Shown here: in pieces, positions 8,878-21,260 of the stretch
Layout: each line of letters begins with the position of its first letter
Position numbering within the stretch: position 1 is the stretch's first letter
NCBI GenBank assembly: GCA_036925085.1
Contig: JAUPFP010000072.1
Location: forward strand, 434,001-498,000
Source of the DNA: Brachycybe producta
Lineage: Eukaryota; Arthropoda; Diplopoda; Playtdesmida; Andrognathidae
DNA length: 64,000 nt
Reading direction: 5' to 3'
The notes under the pieces: generated by a model
What the model was told of the DNA's origin: nothing
Database searches by the model: none
What the model saw: only the letters and a program-made list of their open reading frames with translations
Program-made: the position numbers and the translations under genes

Positions 8878-10398
8878 ATTTCTTAAGAGTTTGGAAGTTC
8901 TTACTTTTTCAAAAGTCCCGCTGCTGGTGATTACTTCTAAATAATAACAGAAATCGGTCCCCGATCACTCTGTTATTATTTCAAGAGGTCCAAAGAGTTC
9001 TGAAGGCCTGATGCACTGCACGTGAGTTCAAAGGCTTGAAGGTGGCACTCAAGCTTTTGATTAACAACAAAAACTGATGAAGTCCGAAATTAGAATTTGG
9101 AACTTGGCACAAAAAGGACTTGAAGATTTGAAGAACCGAAGGTGAATATAATTGAGATGACAGGATGAATAAAACGAGTGCTTCTTTGAAGAGAGCCAAT
9201 TGAATGGTAATTGACCAGGTTTGGTCACTTAGATATATTTCTTATTTAATTTTTTTTAAAGAAGTTAGAAGGGCCGGCCCCTTTTAGAATAAGACACCTT
9301 ACTCTAATTGGTCTCTTCACGACTTTTATTTATTGGGGGTGGGGGTTGTCCCACCGATATTGGATGTGAGAGGTGTTGATCTAATTCTTATCAGAGTCGG
9401 TCCTGTTTATTATTTTTAGATAAACAAAAGGACTAAGGAATCTCGAGGGAGAAGGGCCGTTATTTTATTTCACAACGAGGTGTGAAGTTGCCCATTAACT
9501 TTCTCCCCTTCTTTTCCTTAATGCCTTTTTGAAAAGAATAGGTCAGCAAGGTTACTAATGTACCTTGCTGTTTGTTGTTATTTTTAGGGGGAGTGGGACA
9601 GGAGTTGGTGTCCCACAAATTCAATCTTAATTGAGAGGGTGACAGGTTCTTCAGTTTTTTATTTTTTTTTTTTTAATTGAAGGTGCCCGCTCTCACAAAA
9701 TCTTCAAAACTGATTTTCTTCCTTTTTTTTTATTTGTTTATGGCCAGCAGTTTTTCGTTGTTTGTTTTTTTTTTCTTTGAAGTCCCAGTGCATTGGTCTG
9801 GCCCCCAGAGCAATTGTCTCTTTGAAGTTTTCTATCCTTCTACTGTCAACAGCATGGTCAATGACGTCCGTCCATAATAAAGGGGAGCACGGTGTTTTCC
9901 TTTTGCTGACCCTTTTATGGCTCTTGATTTTTCTTCTGAACGTCCTTGACTGGCCTTCGGCGTTTTTCTCAGGTGTACCACGTGGTTGACAGTTGTTTGT
10001 GAAGGCCACGTGGTTCCGGTGTAGTTTATTGCATGTTTGAAATGGTTGCCAATATGTAAATATTGGTGGCTATTTTGAAAAGTTTAGAAGTGTTTCAAAA
10101 ATTAAAGTTGTGTGAATTTTGTAGAGTTTTGGGAGTTATTTGAGAGTGTTTAGAGGGGTTGTTGATGCTGTGGGGTTGTTTATTCGTTGGGGGGTTCCTT
10201 TTATCCCCTCCCCCACCTCTTGACAACTGTCCTCAGTTGTTTCTTAACACAACATCTCAAATTCCTCCCGCTCTTCTATTGTTGATATTTGATTGTTGGT
10301 GTTTATTTCCATAGTCATGAAATAAACACTGGTGAATTATTGTTCTATTTCTGTCGCGTTTGGTTTCTTGACCGCGTGGGTGGCCGTTGCTTTCGTCG
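8878..10398. other. 1.5-kb region where RT/IN would be expected; no pol domain
   Basis: Between the retropepsin and the accessory ORF. I searched both strands by eye for a YxDD box, RNase H or HHCC/DDE motifs and saw none. The sequence is T-rich with CACGTGG motifs (around 9988 and 10008) and has one small basic ORF on the minus strand (10009-9704, 101 residues, Lys/Arg-rich) of doubtful reality. It is probably an untranslated spacer or remodelled sequence. Confidence 0.6.
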
Positions 10399-10968
10399 TC
10401 ACTCACGGGGTGGAGTTTCGAGGTTTTCCTTAGAGGTGCTGGCAGATTTGCCAAGGGCCTCTACGGAAGTTTTTCCCAGAGCCCATCCGATGTGTGCTTC
10501 GATGCATTTTTGTCGGAGTGTGGACTCGAAGAGGTCGTCCTCCACGTATACTTTATTTGTTGTCATGGACACAGCTAAGTGCAGAGCCCGGCCTAGATCT
10601 CGGCCTAAGATGGCTTCGTGCCGGCCGGTAATCACTAGTAAGTGCCCTCGCACAGCGTGGGGGCCCAGCTGGACCGTCGCGGCGAGTCGCCCCACCACGG
10701 TGATCCGTTGGCCTCCCACACCCTGAATGTTGGGTGGGATTAACACAGGCTCGATTTCGAACTTGTGTTCCTGCGCGAGTTCAATGGTGATAACGCTGCC
10801 CGTAGCTCCGGTGTCCGCGAGCATTCGTATACTCTTCCCGTTGATCGTGACGGCGATGCATGGGTTCTTGTCGCTGGCATCATAGTCTCCAACTTCTTGC
10901 GGTGAACAGCTGCTTACCAGCTGCTCATACACCGTTGTCATTAGTCTTCGGCAGCAGGAGTGGCCCAT
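10399..10968 (-). CDS. Retropepsin (aspartic protease) of LTR element
   Basis: 189 residues from the ATG at 10968. The catalytic motif LADTGATGS has Asp at about residue 52. The second conserved block AILGRD is at about 119-124, the usual spacing for a retropepsin monomer that acts as a homodimer. It would cleave Gag and the other products. It overlaps the NC frame by about 40 nt and is one base forward of it (+1), so expression may need a +1 (or -2) ribosomal shift, or separate initiation. The ~65 residues after AILGRD show no RT start. The frame stops at 10399. Confidence 0.82.
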   Translation of the reverse strand: MGHSCCRRLMTTVYEQLVSSCSPQEVGDYDASDKNPCIAVTINGKSIRMLADTGATGSVITIELAQEHKFEIEPVLIPPNIQGVGGQRITVVGRLAATVQLGPHAVRGHLLVITGRHEAILGRDLGRALHLAVSMTTNKVYVEDDLFESTLRQKCIEAHIGWALGKTSVEALGKSASTSKENLETPPRE

Positions 10969-11467
10969 TCGTCGGCGATTGGGTTCCGGGGGCCATGATG
11001 GCTATTGTTTTATTTTCACGGCACCCAATCTCCTTGACGGATTGTTTAAGGACGTCGAGCATGTCCTGCCAAACGATTAGCTCGTCCGGGGTCCATTTAT
11101 GTGCAGGAGCCCGGTCGAGCACCTTGACTGGTATATCCTCAGAGTCGTCAGAGCTGTCGTTGTCGGGTTTATCAGGAGTAGGTGTTCCGGTGGCTGGGTC
11201 TGCTGCTGGAAGAGGAATCCGGCGGATTTGTCCCGCCACTCGTATTAGAGCAAACTCAATGCCGTCTTCGGTGATGATATCCGTTTCAGGCACCTCTCCT
11301 TTGATGTCATAGTCGGTAACCGGCTCCCCAAACTGCTTGATTGCAACCTTCTTCTTTGGTTGCCGACACTCACGGACGAAATGCCCCAATTTGCCACAAT
11401 TATAACACGTCGACTTACTCTTGTCGAACGTGCGAGTGGTCTCTGGTTGGGGGTCCGCCGCAGAGTG
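10925..11467 (-). CDS. Nucleocapsid-like extension of gag after in-frame TGA
   Basis: This continues the gag frame directly beyond the TGA at 11468-11470. A CCHC zinc knuckle CYNCGKLGHFVREC lies at 11407-11366, followed by an acidic linker (DKPDNDSSDDSEDI). The frame ends at 10925 inside the start of the protease. The zinc knuckle normally binds RNA during packaging. Its position behind a stop means it is made only by readthrough, or that the stop is a recent mutation. Confidence 0.7.
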   Translation of the reverse strand, partial: HSAADPQPETTRTFDKSKSTCYNCGKLGHFVRECRQPKKKVAIKQFGEPVTDYDIKGEVPETDIITEDGIEFALIRVAGQIRRIPLPAADPATGTPTPDKPDNDSSDDSEDIPVKVLDRAPAHKWTPDELIVWQDMLDVLKQSVKEIGCRENKTIAIMAPGTQSPTNGPLLLPKTNDNGV

Positions 11468-12781
11468 TCAGTATGAATTGGTGGCAGCAGTCTGACTAGG
11501 CTTTTTATCGTGCCTAGACCGGTGTGTTTTGTCTTTAGGGCTGGCGGCTGCCGCCGGCTCCTGGTCGGTCTTCGATGCTCCTTTACCCGACTGTGAATCA
11601 GCTGCGGGTTTTGGTTCCGTCGGCCATTTATCCAAGGACAGCAAGACCACCTCCATATTGAGGATGGCGTTCGCGAAGTCCTTGAACGACGTCGTAGATG
11701 CGTGGTGCGCGGCGTTCTGTATGGTGGGATGTAGAGCGCGGCGCAACTGACTTATACGCAGCTGGTCATCAAGTTGTGGGTAAACTCGGTCGCCGAGTAT
11801 CATAAACTCCCAGATGAAAGCTTGTGTACTCTCACCTTCCTTCTGGAGCATCTCTGTATACTTCTTCTCCAAGATGGCCAGTTCGTTCGGCTTCCCGAAC
11901 GTATCTACCATCTGTACTCTCAGTGCTGGCCAAGAAATGTCCTGAAGCTCATACCTCAGTTTACTCAGCCACGTGCGGGCGGCCCCAGTGAAACACCCCG
12001 TGATGTATTCCTCCTTGTGGTGGTCTTTCCAACCGTACAGGTGTGCCACTTCCTCGAATTCTTCCAGGAAGGGACGGAAACCTGTCAATCCGTTGAATTT
12101 TTGGATTGAGTCGGCAGGGTGGCGACCGCTGTATTTCTTATTAAACTCTTCCACGGAGGGTCCTCTGGGGGTTGGTCGATAGATGCCATCCCGGACGTTT
12201 GGCATTCCAGCCGGCATCAGACCTACCCTTTGCGGTGGAAAACGTGGCGCGTAAACTGAAGTGCCTTGTGTCGCTCCTTGGTGAGGCTGTTGTTCCGGGG
12301 GTGCCGAGCGGCGACCGCTACGTGCAACCCGGACAAGCGAGTGAGGAGAATCAGCACGTGTCGTAATCGGTATTTCCGCACGCTCATCTCTGTGACGCGG
12401 ATCATCTGACTGCTCTTGTTGTTGCCAGTCAGGGTTACGCGGTAGATGACGTGTGTGCGGTGTGTAATGTTTTTCGTAACGATCGTGGCGCTCTCTGTAG
12501 CCAACATAGGGAGCTGAAGAGGCGTCCGAGTCATCGTCGCGAAGTCGGTGTGTGCGTGTTGTCCGCCGTGGTGTAGTCGGTCGATTCGGTGTGAATCGGT
12601 CGTCTATGAGCTGAGACATACGAGTCGAGAGTGCAGCCACTTGTTGTGACAGGTGGTCAAACTCGGCCCCAGTCGGCCACGGCGGTGGTGTCACATCAGT
12701 AGTCACGGGTACTTCCAACAGATCTTCGTGTGAACCCTGGTGATCAGACAGGGACCCCGTATTGTCGTGTGAGGTAGCCAT
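11468..12781 (-). CDS. gag: Gag polyprotein (retrotransposon gag domain)
   Basis: 437 residues from the ATG at 12781. The N-terminal ~200 residues are polar and low in complexity, rich in Arg, His and Ser. From about residue 215 on there is a recognisable retrotransposon Gag capsid region: FRPFLEEFEEVAHLYGW, a TGAARTWLSKL block, FGKPNELAILEKKYTEMLQ and AFIWEFMILGDRVYPQL. These match the capsid-type domain of Ty3/Gypsy Gag. The C-terminus is Lys/Ser-rich and ends in a TGA followed by C; the zinc knuckle comes after this stop in the same frame. Gag assembles the particle and packages RNA. Confidence 0.85.
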   Translation of the reverse strand: MATSHDNTGSLSDHQGSHEDLLEVPVTTDVTPPPWPTGAEFDHLSQQVAALSTRMSQLIDDRFTPNRPTTPRRTTRTHRLRDDDSDASSAPYVGYRERHDRYEKHYTPHTRHLPRNPDWQQQEQSDDPRHRDERAEIPITTRADSPHSLVRVARSGRRSAPPEQQPHQGATQGTSVYAPRFPPQRVGLMPAGMPNVRDGIYRPTPRGPSVEEFNKKYSGRHPADSIQKFNGLTGFRPFLEEFEEVAHLYGWKDHHKEEYITGCFTGAARTWLSKLRYELQDISWPALRVQMVDTFGKPNELAILEKKYTEMLQKEGESTQAFIWEFMILGDRVYPQLDDQLRISQLRRALHPTIQNAAHHASTTSFKDFANAILNMEVVLLSLDKWPTEPKPAADSQSGKGASKTDQEPAAAASPKDKTHRSRHDKKPSQTAATNSY

Positions 12782-14756
12782 GATTAATGATGTGGCTTGT
12801 GTAATGTGAATGTGCGGTGATGAACGAGTCCGGCGAAGTCCAAGTCGTTGTGTGCAGCTCCGAGGGTTCTCGAGTACACTCTGAGCTATACTTTTCGGTT
12901 CCAGTATGATGGGACTCGTTCAGTTTGTAGGTCGGTGTTGTTACTGTGCGTCGGTAATTTAGTGCTTGTCAGCAACCGACACTATCATACTCTTATACAC
13001 TGAGTAACGATAGATTACCTAAGCTTGTGACGTGTATAACGAAGTGGCCGTTCACTCCGTTAGTGTGGTGATGGTTGTATCGTATTGATCGTGTTCTCAG
13101 TTGGGCGTGTGACGAGTTTTGGTTCCCAACTGGTGTAGCGTCGTGAGTTCTCTATTGAGTGTCAGATTTTAGAAGGATCTCTCGACACGCGGTATTTGGC
13201 GACCACGTGGAGGTTACGAGAATTCCAAAAAGTCTCAATAGAGAAACAGCAGATGTACAATACAATCCCGAGCGTGGTACACCACCCAATCGAAATTGCA
13301 CTGCGGAAAGTGAATTAGAAATGAAAGTGTATTGCAACTGCCTGAAGAAGAGGCAAGCAATACGAAGAGTAAAGCTAGAGCGCGGTGCCCGCACTTTTAG
13401 TTTTACTTGGAAACAAGAATCAAGAGTGTGTGTGTAAAGAACACACAAAGAACAAAAAGTTCAAGATGGCTGAACTTTTTAAAGAAGAACAAACAAAGGA
13501 GAAGTTCAAGATGGCTGAACTTTCCTGAAAGCAAGAGAAGAAAGCTGTTTTACTTGGAGAGTTTAAAACTTAGGTGCGGTGCCCGCACATCAAAAGTTTT
13601 AATTTAGTTTTATTAAAAAAGTAAAACAGTGTTGAAATGGAAGTGTGTTCAACAAGCTAAATGCTTGGTGAACCAGAAGAAATGTTCAGATTGTAGAAAT
13701 TTTGAGTCCTCACTGCTGGATGGCTCTGGATGAAAAAGACAGAGTCAGTGCCCAGTGAGGGACTATGTTGAGTAGAATGAAGAAGTCCGTAGGTGGCGCA
13801 GTGGTGGCCACTTCCGGTCAGTTTATTGCAATGTCCAAAAATTGATGATTGAAAAGTTCCTCCGGGGCACGTTTTTATGGTGGCCAGGAGAAAGACACAA
13901 AAAGAGAGAAAATCTAAAGAAAAAGAGAAATTTTCTCTAACAAGAGAAACTCCACCAGGGGGCGCGTGCGTGCAACCCTCTGGAAGAGAAGAAAAGAGAA
14001 GAAAACACAAAAAGATGAGAGAAGGTACAACAATGAGTCACATGGAGCGAAAAACCGCTCCGTTGGCGCTTTTTGAAGAGTGTCCGGCCGATCCAAAATG
14101 GCGGCCGGGCTTCTTTGCTGTCCAATGGAGAAAGTTCATGTGATGATGCATTGAGGTGATGATGATGAAGAAACTGAAGAACATGACTTGGGGCTTAGAG
14201 GGTCCCAAGGGAAACACAAGTGTAAAAAAACAAAGAACAAAGAAAAGGGGGGACAAGAAAGTCCCACGTGGCTAGGAAAAGTGTGTTCTAAGCTTGTAAG
14301 CCCCCTAACAATGAAATAGAGTTAGGGAGAATCTTGCTTGAAAATTAAAGATGAAGAGTGAAGATAATAGGACATTTTAAAAGACACACACGTCCTTTAA
14401 AAGCCTATTAATAGGTGAATAGATTAGTAGATGAGATTTGTTTGCTCATCTCATAATGAGACTGCAAACTCCTCTCGGAGAGTAAGAAGAATTTGTTTAA
14501 AGTGTTGCCCACGTGGTGTGGGTTTTACTTTGAAAATTAGAGAAGAGTGAAGGTGACAGTGGGTGATTGTAATGGAAACATAAAATACAAAAACACGGAC
14601 GGAAACACGTGTGTCCAAACGGTTGTCCACGTTTCCGAGTGCTAAGCGGTCAGCAGACAAAAGTTCGTTCCCACGTGTCTCTAAGGACAGGAGACAGAAT
14701 CGCGCGGTCGACACGTGGTGTGTGTAGCCACAAGTCTCTTCCGCGATTCCACAAAA
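12782..14756. other. Long non-coding leader of the LTR element
   Basis: Nearly 2 kb between the leader repeats and the gag ATG, unusually long for an LTR element. It contains a repeated CAAGATGGCTGAACTTT motif (about 13462 and 13507), a repeated GGTGCCCGCACnT box (about 13384 and 13577), and CACGTGG motifs near 13203, 14264 and 14509. Short ORFs (for example around 13159-13437) show no domains. Packaging or translation signals would lie here; none can be proven by eye. Confidence 0.5.
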
Positions 14757-15117
14757 AACGGTGCCATGCGGTTGGCTTTGACGTGATCGAGGGCCTCCAT
14801 ACATGGTCCCAACATAAAAAGGCGCCACGCGGTTGGCTTTGACGTGATCGAGGGCCTCCATACGTGGTTCCAACACAAAGGACGCCGTGCGGTTGGCTTT
14901 GACGTGATCGAGGGCCTCCATACGCGGTTTTACAAACGGCGCCACGTGGTCGACTTTGACGTGATCGAGGGTCTCCACACGTGGTTCCAACACAAAGGAC
15001 GCCGCGCGGTTGACTTTGACGTGATCGAGGGTCTCCATACGCGGTTTTACAGACAGGCGCCACGCGGTTGACTTTGACGCTATCGAGGGTCTCCATACGT
15101 GGTTCCAACATAGAAAG
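14757..15117 (-). repeat. Six-unit ~60-bp leader tandem repeat
   Basis: Six units start near 14762, 14823, 14884, 14939, 15001 and 15057. Each has a GACGTGATCGAGGG core (GACGCTATCGAGGG in the last) followed by CTCCA.AC, and an ACGCGG/ACGTGG box. Unit lengths alternate between about 61 and 55 bp and the spacer endings alternate (GTTCCAACACAAAGG versus GTTTTACAnAC), so the array has a two-unit higher-order pattern. It lies just inside the 5' LTR. Minus-strand frames through it read as a repeated VEPRME.LDHVK peptide, likely incidental. Confidence 0.85.
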
Positions 15118-15201
15118 GACGGACGAAGCCTCGTGAGGCACAATCACGAGACTTAGGACAAAGGACGGCTTCTGTTTACAGGTCGGAGAAGGCAGATGGA
15201 G

Positions 15202-15222
15202 CAATACCCCGCACCTCCACCA
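15202..15222 (-). other. Primer binding site, tRNA-Ala type
   Basis: Two bases inside the 5' LTR the plus strand reads CAATACCCCGCACCTCCACCA, which resembles the 3' end of a eukaryotic tRNA-Ala including CCA. The minus strand therefore has TGGTGGAGGTGCGGGG, the expected primer binding site. The tRNA match is from memory of tRNA-Ala acceptor/T-arm sequences. Confidence 0.7.
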
Positions 15223-15224
15223 AA

Positions 15225-15910
15225 TGTGAGCTTTTGACATCAACCAACATTTTATTACCAACCTTTAGATGACATTTTCTACTTTTCGTTTCTTCTCTGA
15301 GCAGTATGACACCTGCACAGAGAAGATCCGAGCTGTAGAGAGAGCTGGATGGAGATAGATTGTAGTCACTCTTCTGCATTAGGGTGAAATCGATGCAGGA
15401 GAGTGGCGGCCATCTCTCTCTCTTCCGGTTGATGCTGATATACATCTTCTCCATCGGTATTCCGACCAGAGAAGATGTTGTAGCTGCTGAGAATCGTATA
15501 GCTCCTGCCCTATGAAACCTCCGGCCTCTGAAGAGAAGTTATTTACATAGACATAAAGACAACGCTACTTCTTGTTACAACACTTTTATTCATTCCTTGT
15601 AAGAAGTACAGATACAAGGGTGAATAGTAAAATACTAACGGTGAATCCTCAGGCCCATGATTTGGAATTTATCTCAAAAACAGGCAAAGGAAAGAACTAC
15701 TTAACAAAGAGGAACATGGTCCTTTTATACCTTGGACCTGTGTACACCTGCGAGGTGTAACCAGGTCCAAGTGACCATGGTCCTTTATGTATCAATCCGC
15801 CGCTTGGGCATGAGTCAGAAAGGTGAGTCAGAGAGGAGGGAGGGACGGTTGAGAGTTGTTTACCCCCCAGGCTATGGCTTTGGCGGGATCACGATTTACA
15901 GGGTGTTACA
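15225..15910 (-). repeat. 5' LTR with promoter and poly(A) signals
   Basis: 686 bp; the same sequence as 5612-6297 apart from about four substitutions. On the minus strand, TATAAAAG lies at 15729-15722 and AATAAA at 15256-15251 close to the LTR end, giving a plausible U3-R-U5 layout. A second AATAAAAG occurs around 15589. The LTR is followed at 15911 by the (TA)n remnant of the insertion target. Confidence 0.93.
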
Positions 15911-16044
15911 ATATATATATATATGAAATAAAACTTCTTACCAAACAAAATAATCAAATAAAATCGTGAAAACAAGTTTCTTTATCATCATAGTAGGTGG
16001 TATCTAGAAGTTTTAAACTTCTTTCTCTTTAATGAGAAGCAAAA
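15911..16044. other. Right inner segment of the Maverick-like element
   Basis: Starts with the residual (TA)7, then AT-rich sequence leading to the right TIR. No coding potential. It joins the segment left of 5612 once the LTR element is mentally excised. Confidence 0.6.
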
Positions 16045-16256
16045 AAAAACTGGGTCAAAGTTTTTTTCTGTTATGATGAAGCATTAAAAAATAATGTAGA
16101 TATGTCTCTATAGCTTATAAACTGGTTGGCCTTAAAATGAGTGATACAGAAATGACTCAATGATAGTCTATGGGAGATTGGAATGTGGTGCTCAAAATGT
16201 GCGTTCTATAGTAGTCTATGGGAAAGTGACCCAGAAATGACTTTTCCTATACTACT
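16045..16256 (-). repeat. Right terminal inverted repeat of Maverick-like element
   Basis: Reverse complement of 409-620 with about 90% identity, ending CCTATACTACT at 16256. It is followed by GTCATC, the partner of GTCCTC on the left. Confidence 0.8.
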
Positions 16257-16280
16257 GTCATCACATAACCATAAACTAGT

Positions 16281-16536
16281 CTGTCGAGATAGTAACAGTT
16301 GTTGTGTGACCGCTTGTAGGGAAATACCATTTTGTAGGGAAATTTGGCTTCTGGAGGGAGAGGCAACACTGTTGTTGACTCAGTGATATCTGTGGAGTAG
16401 ACGTCACACTGTCATATGACAGAACTATCACGTTACTTCAACACGTGTAGACAGTTGCTATCCTGAGAGTGAACTATCGCAACTTTCATGAAAGCTACTC
16501 TCATGAAAGAGCTATAGCCATGAAAACGAAGCTTTA
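16281..16536 (-). repeat. MITE-1 family, truncated copy
   Basis: Starts inside the element with GAGATAGTAACAGTTGTTGTG and ends at the common terminus GAAAACGAAGCTTTAC. In between are the shared boxes GACCGCTTGTAGGGAAAT, GACGTCACACTGTCAT and AACTTTCATGA. It corresponds to the reverse orientation of the copy at 25414. Confidence 0.75.
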
Positions 16537-17264
16537 CAGAGTGCATCGCTCTTAAAACGTAAATTGTTTTGCTAATTACATAAAAATGATGCTGAACCTT
16601 GAGAAAGTGCTCTAGTAGATGCGCAAAAGGTTAACGCACAGAAAATGTATCAAATCATTTAGGAAAAATAGAACATGTTATAAATTAATGCAACTTTGAA
16701 GAAATAATTTAACATTCACGTCATTGCACACATGCATTCTACATTTATAAATTAATTTAAGAAATAATTCATGGTGTACAACGGGCTTTAGGCCAAAGCA
16801 AAGCATGCGTTTTATAAACTAGAGAGGTAGCTTAGTCTCTTACAAAGTAAGCTTTTTTACATGAACTTGAAAATGACCCAACTTTAAGCAGACGAACGAA
16901 GCTTAGCATACAATATTTTTTTAATTTTTTATTGCTAAAAGTTTATTTTGAAAGATATCAACATGAGAATATACCTTTAAGTGGTTAAGCAACCCTTCTA
17001 GTTTCTAAAACACGTTTCTAGTTTATCTTAATTTTGCATCTGAAAGACAGAAGAATCTCAGTTTGAAAATCAGCTTTTCATAAACCACGCATTTTCCTTC
17101 TTCGGACTGTTCAGATAGAAATTATTTCTATTTTGTATGGCGTCCTTAGCTGATTGTCCCATGTGCTAAGTTGTAAAATATTGGCATCTGTTGGTAGTTA
17201 ACCCATTCGTCCCGCTTTTCCCCAGGGCAGTCGCATTTTTCAAACTTCAGTCCCGGTGTCGTGG
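16537..17264. other. AT-rich intergenic sequence, no gene seen
   Basis: Short frames only. One local repeat: AAATTAATTTAAGAAATAATTC near 16746 resembles the sequence near 16682. No RNA gene or coding exon is supportable. Confidence 0.5.
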
Positions 17265-17985
17265 AAAATTAAGTTTGGGACGCTATAAATGTCACAATGT
17301 TTAAAATACAGTGTCGCGGCAATATGTTTATTTTTCATATTTAAAGTTGTCCAATATTAAGTTATCAAAGTGCATTGTGCATCTTAAATATATGGCTGAT
17401 CGAGTGATAGAATGACAAAAAAATTGGTAAGTGCGGTTAGATTTTTAAAAAAACTATTTCAAAATCGCCAATTTGTAACTCTTATGTTAAACTTCATTGA
17501 GTACGCCCAAATAAGAAAATAAATCCATTAAAATATGCTCGTAAAAATACCCAAAAATAATTTTAAAATACCAGAAAAAATCAGCATGTGCGCCAATGTG
17601 TTGGCTTGTGGTTTTTTAAAATTATTTTTAGGTATTTTTACGATCATTTTAATGGATGTTTTTTGCTTGCGAGCACGTACTCAGTGGAGTTCAACATAAT
17701 AGTTAGAAATTCGCGATTTTGAAATAGTTTTTAAAAATAGAAAAACACTTCCCAATTTGTTTGTCATTCTATCACTCGATGAGCATATATTTATGGTGCA
17801 CATTGCACTTTGAAAACTTAATATTGAACAACTTTAAATATGAAAAATAAACATATTGCCACGACTGTTGTGTATTTTAAAACTTAGACTTGTGTCTATG
17901 GGCTGAATAGAAAAAACGACGCGTAAGCCCCCTTTGTAGAGATTTTTCGAAGTAATTTTGCTATGGTGTAGCCTCTTAAGCTAGC
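17265..17985. repeat. Fold-back element (long inverted repeat), copy A
   Basis: Two arms of about 280 bp (17306-17590 and 17620-17885) are mutually inverted, centred near 17605. CGGCAATATGTTTATTTTTC in the left arm pairs with GAAAAATAAACATATTGCC in the right. The same family recurs at 59265-59871. The right end reads TTTTTCGAAGTAATTT...CCTCTTAAG as in the second copy. The left end appears truncated relative to that copy. Confidence 0.8.
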
Positions 17986-20258
<2,273 letters not shown>

Positions 20259-21008
20259 AGGTGTTCCGAATTCTAAATTTTCTCGAATCCAAATCCTAAA
20301 AGGCTCTCTAATCTCTCCTATAAGAATCTTATATTATTAGTATATATATAATATCCCAGGTTTGTGTGTGTGTGTGTGTGTGTGGAGTAACTGTACAAAA
20401 CCATTGAAGCACGTCGGAATTTATATAAATTAGAATAAATGAACCGTTTTTTTTCTTCTCAAGGTCAACTATATGTTGAACTCTTCCTTTGGAAAGTGTA
20501 GAAGGGGGAGAGAGAGAAAAGTGGGAGGGTTGAGGGGAAAAGGTTGGAAAGTGTAGAAGGGAGAGAGAGAAAAGTGGGAGGGGGTGACTGAAATTGAAAT
20601 GAAAGGAGTAAAAAAAAGAAAAAACCGACGCGCATGCGCACAAATGCCTGTGAATTTTGCTCTCGTCATTTATGACGGGTTACCCCACTAGTTCATTAAG
20701 AAGTTACAAATAAATGAAATAATATTAAGTATTAAATTATTAATAATTGAAAACGCATTGTGGGACTCAGGGTCGCCACAAGGTGATGATATTGGTGATC
20801 CGGGTACCACCAAAATTGCAACAATCGCCGTTTTTATTTGTTAGTGAACGCATCTATTGGACGTCAATGGAGTTAAAACTAATTTTACCAAAGGTTTTAA
20901 CAGTTTTTTTTTAAGGTTAGGATTCGAAAGACGAAAAAAGCGCGAAGATTCGAGTTTTCGAATCTCGAATATTTTTCAAGATTCGCGGGGGATTCGAGGA
21001 TTCGAATT
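20259..21008. repeat. TTCGAA-ended dispersed repeat, copy A, with ~355-bp insert
   Basis: Matches the reverse complement of 60503-60958. Shared boxes include GAATCCAAATCCTAAAAGG, GGTCGCCACAAGGTGATGA, TATTGGACGTCAATGGA and GCGCGAAGATTCGA. Relative to that copy, about 20335-20690 is an insert containing a (GT)n run and two near-identical GAAAGTGTAGAAGGG...AGTGGGAGGG units (20493, 20545). Confidence 0.8.
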
Positions 21009-21260
21009 AGAGACCTACGTTGAGTAAAGATTTGAAGCCCAGCCCAGCCCATGAGACTTTATGCTGGGTCCAGTCCACCAGGCCTACGAAGCCCATCAGG
21101 CCCACCAGTCCCACGAAGCATACCAGGCCCACAAAGCCCAAGAAGCACACCAGGCCCACGAATCCCACCAGGCTCACAAAGCACACCAGGCCCACAAGCC
21201 TTTAACAAATATGTCGATCCAAGCCCACCATCCCATGGGCTTTGTGTAGGTCTCTAATTT
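21009..21260. repeat. GCCCA-type minisatellite element, copy 1
   Basis: Between TAGAGACCTAC (21008) and GTAGGTCTCTAAT (21245) lies an imperfect ~9-bp tandem array of the form CAGGCCCAC / AAGCCCA. Translations look collagen-like (G-P-P) purely because of the 9-bp period. Similar arrays are at 21470 and 54880. Confidence 0.8.

Larger units (their letters stand above)
5612..15910 (-). mobile_element. Young gag-pro LTR retrotransposon lacking RT/IN, with accessory ORF
   Basis: Two 686-bp LTRs (TG...CA, about 99.4% identical) flank a 8.9-kb interior read on the minus strand. Order: 5' LTR (15910-15225), tRNA-Ala-type primer site, ~60-bp leader repeats, 2-kb leader, gag, zinc knuckle, retropepsin, 1.5-kb gap, accessory Pro/Arg-rich ORF, purine tract, 3' LTR. 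It is inserted in (TA)n; a 4-bp ATAT duplication fits but is ambiguous in that sequence. Gag type, CCHC knuckle and D-T-G protease fit Ty3/Gypsy-like elements. No RT, RNase H or integrase motif was seen between PR and LTR. Near-identical LTRs imply recent movement, presumably in trans. Confidence 0.85.

Noticed and set aside
8878-10398. Degenerate reverse transcriptase in the LTR element
   Set aside because: No YxDD, LPQG, RNase H or integrase zinc-finger pattern found in any frame by eye; a profile search would settle it.
14451-15261. 230- and 203-residue repeat proteins on the minus strand of the leader
   Set aside because: Two overlapping frames are both open because the repeat lacks stops; it lies in the 5' leader next to the primer site, so coding is unlikely.
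21007-21257. Collagen-like G-P-P repeat proteins
   Set aside because: Produced by the 9-bp period of the GCCCA minisatellite in any frame; same at 54867-55174.
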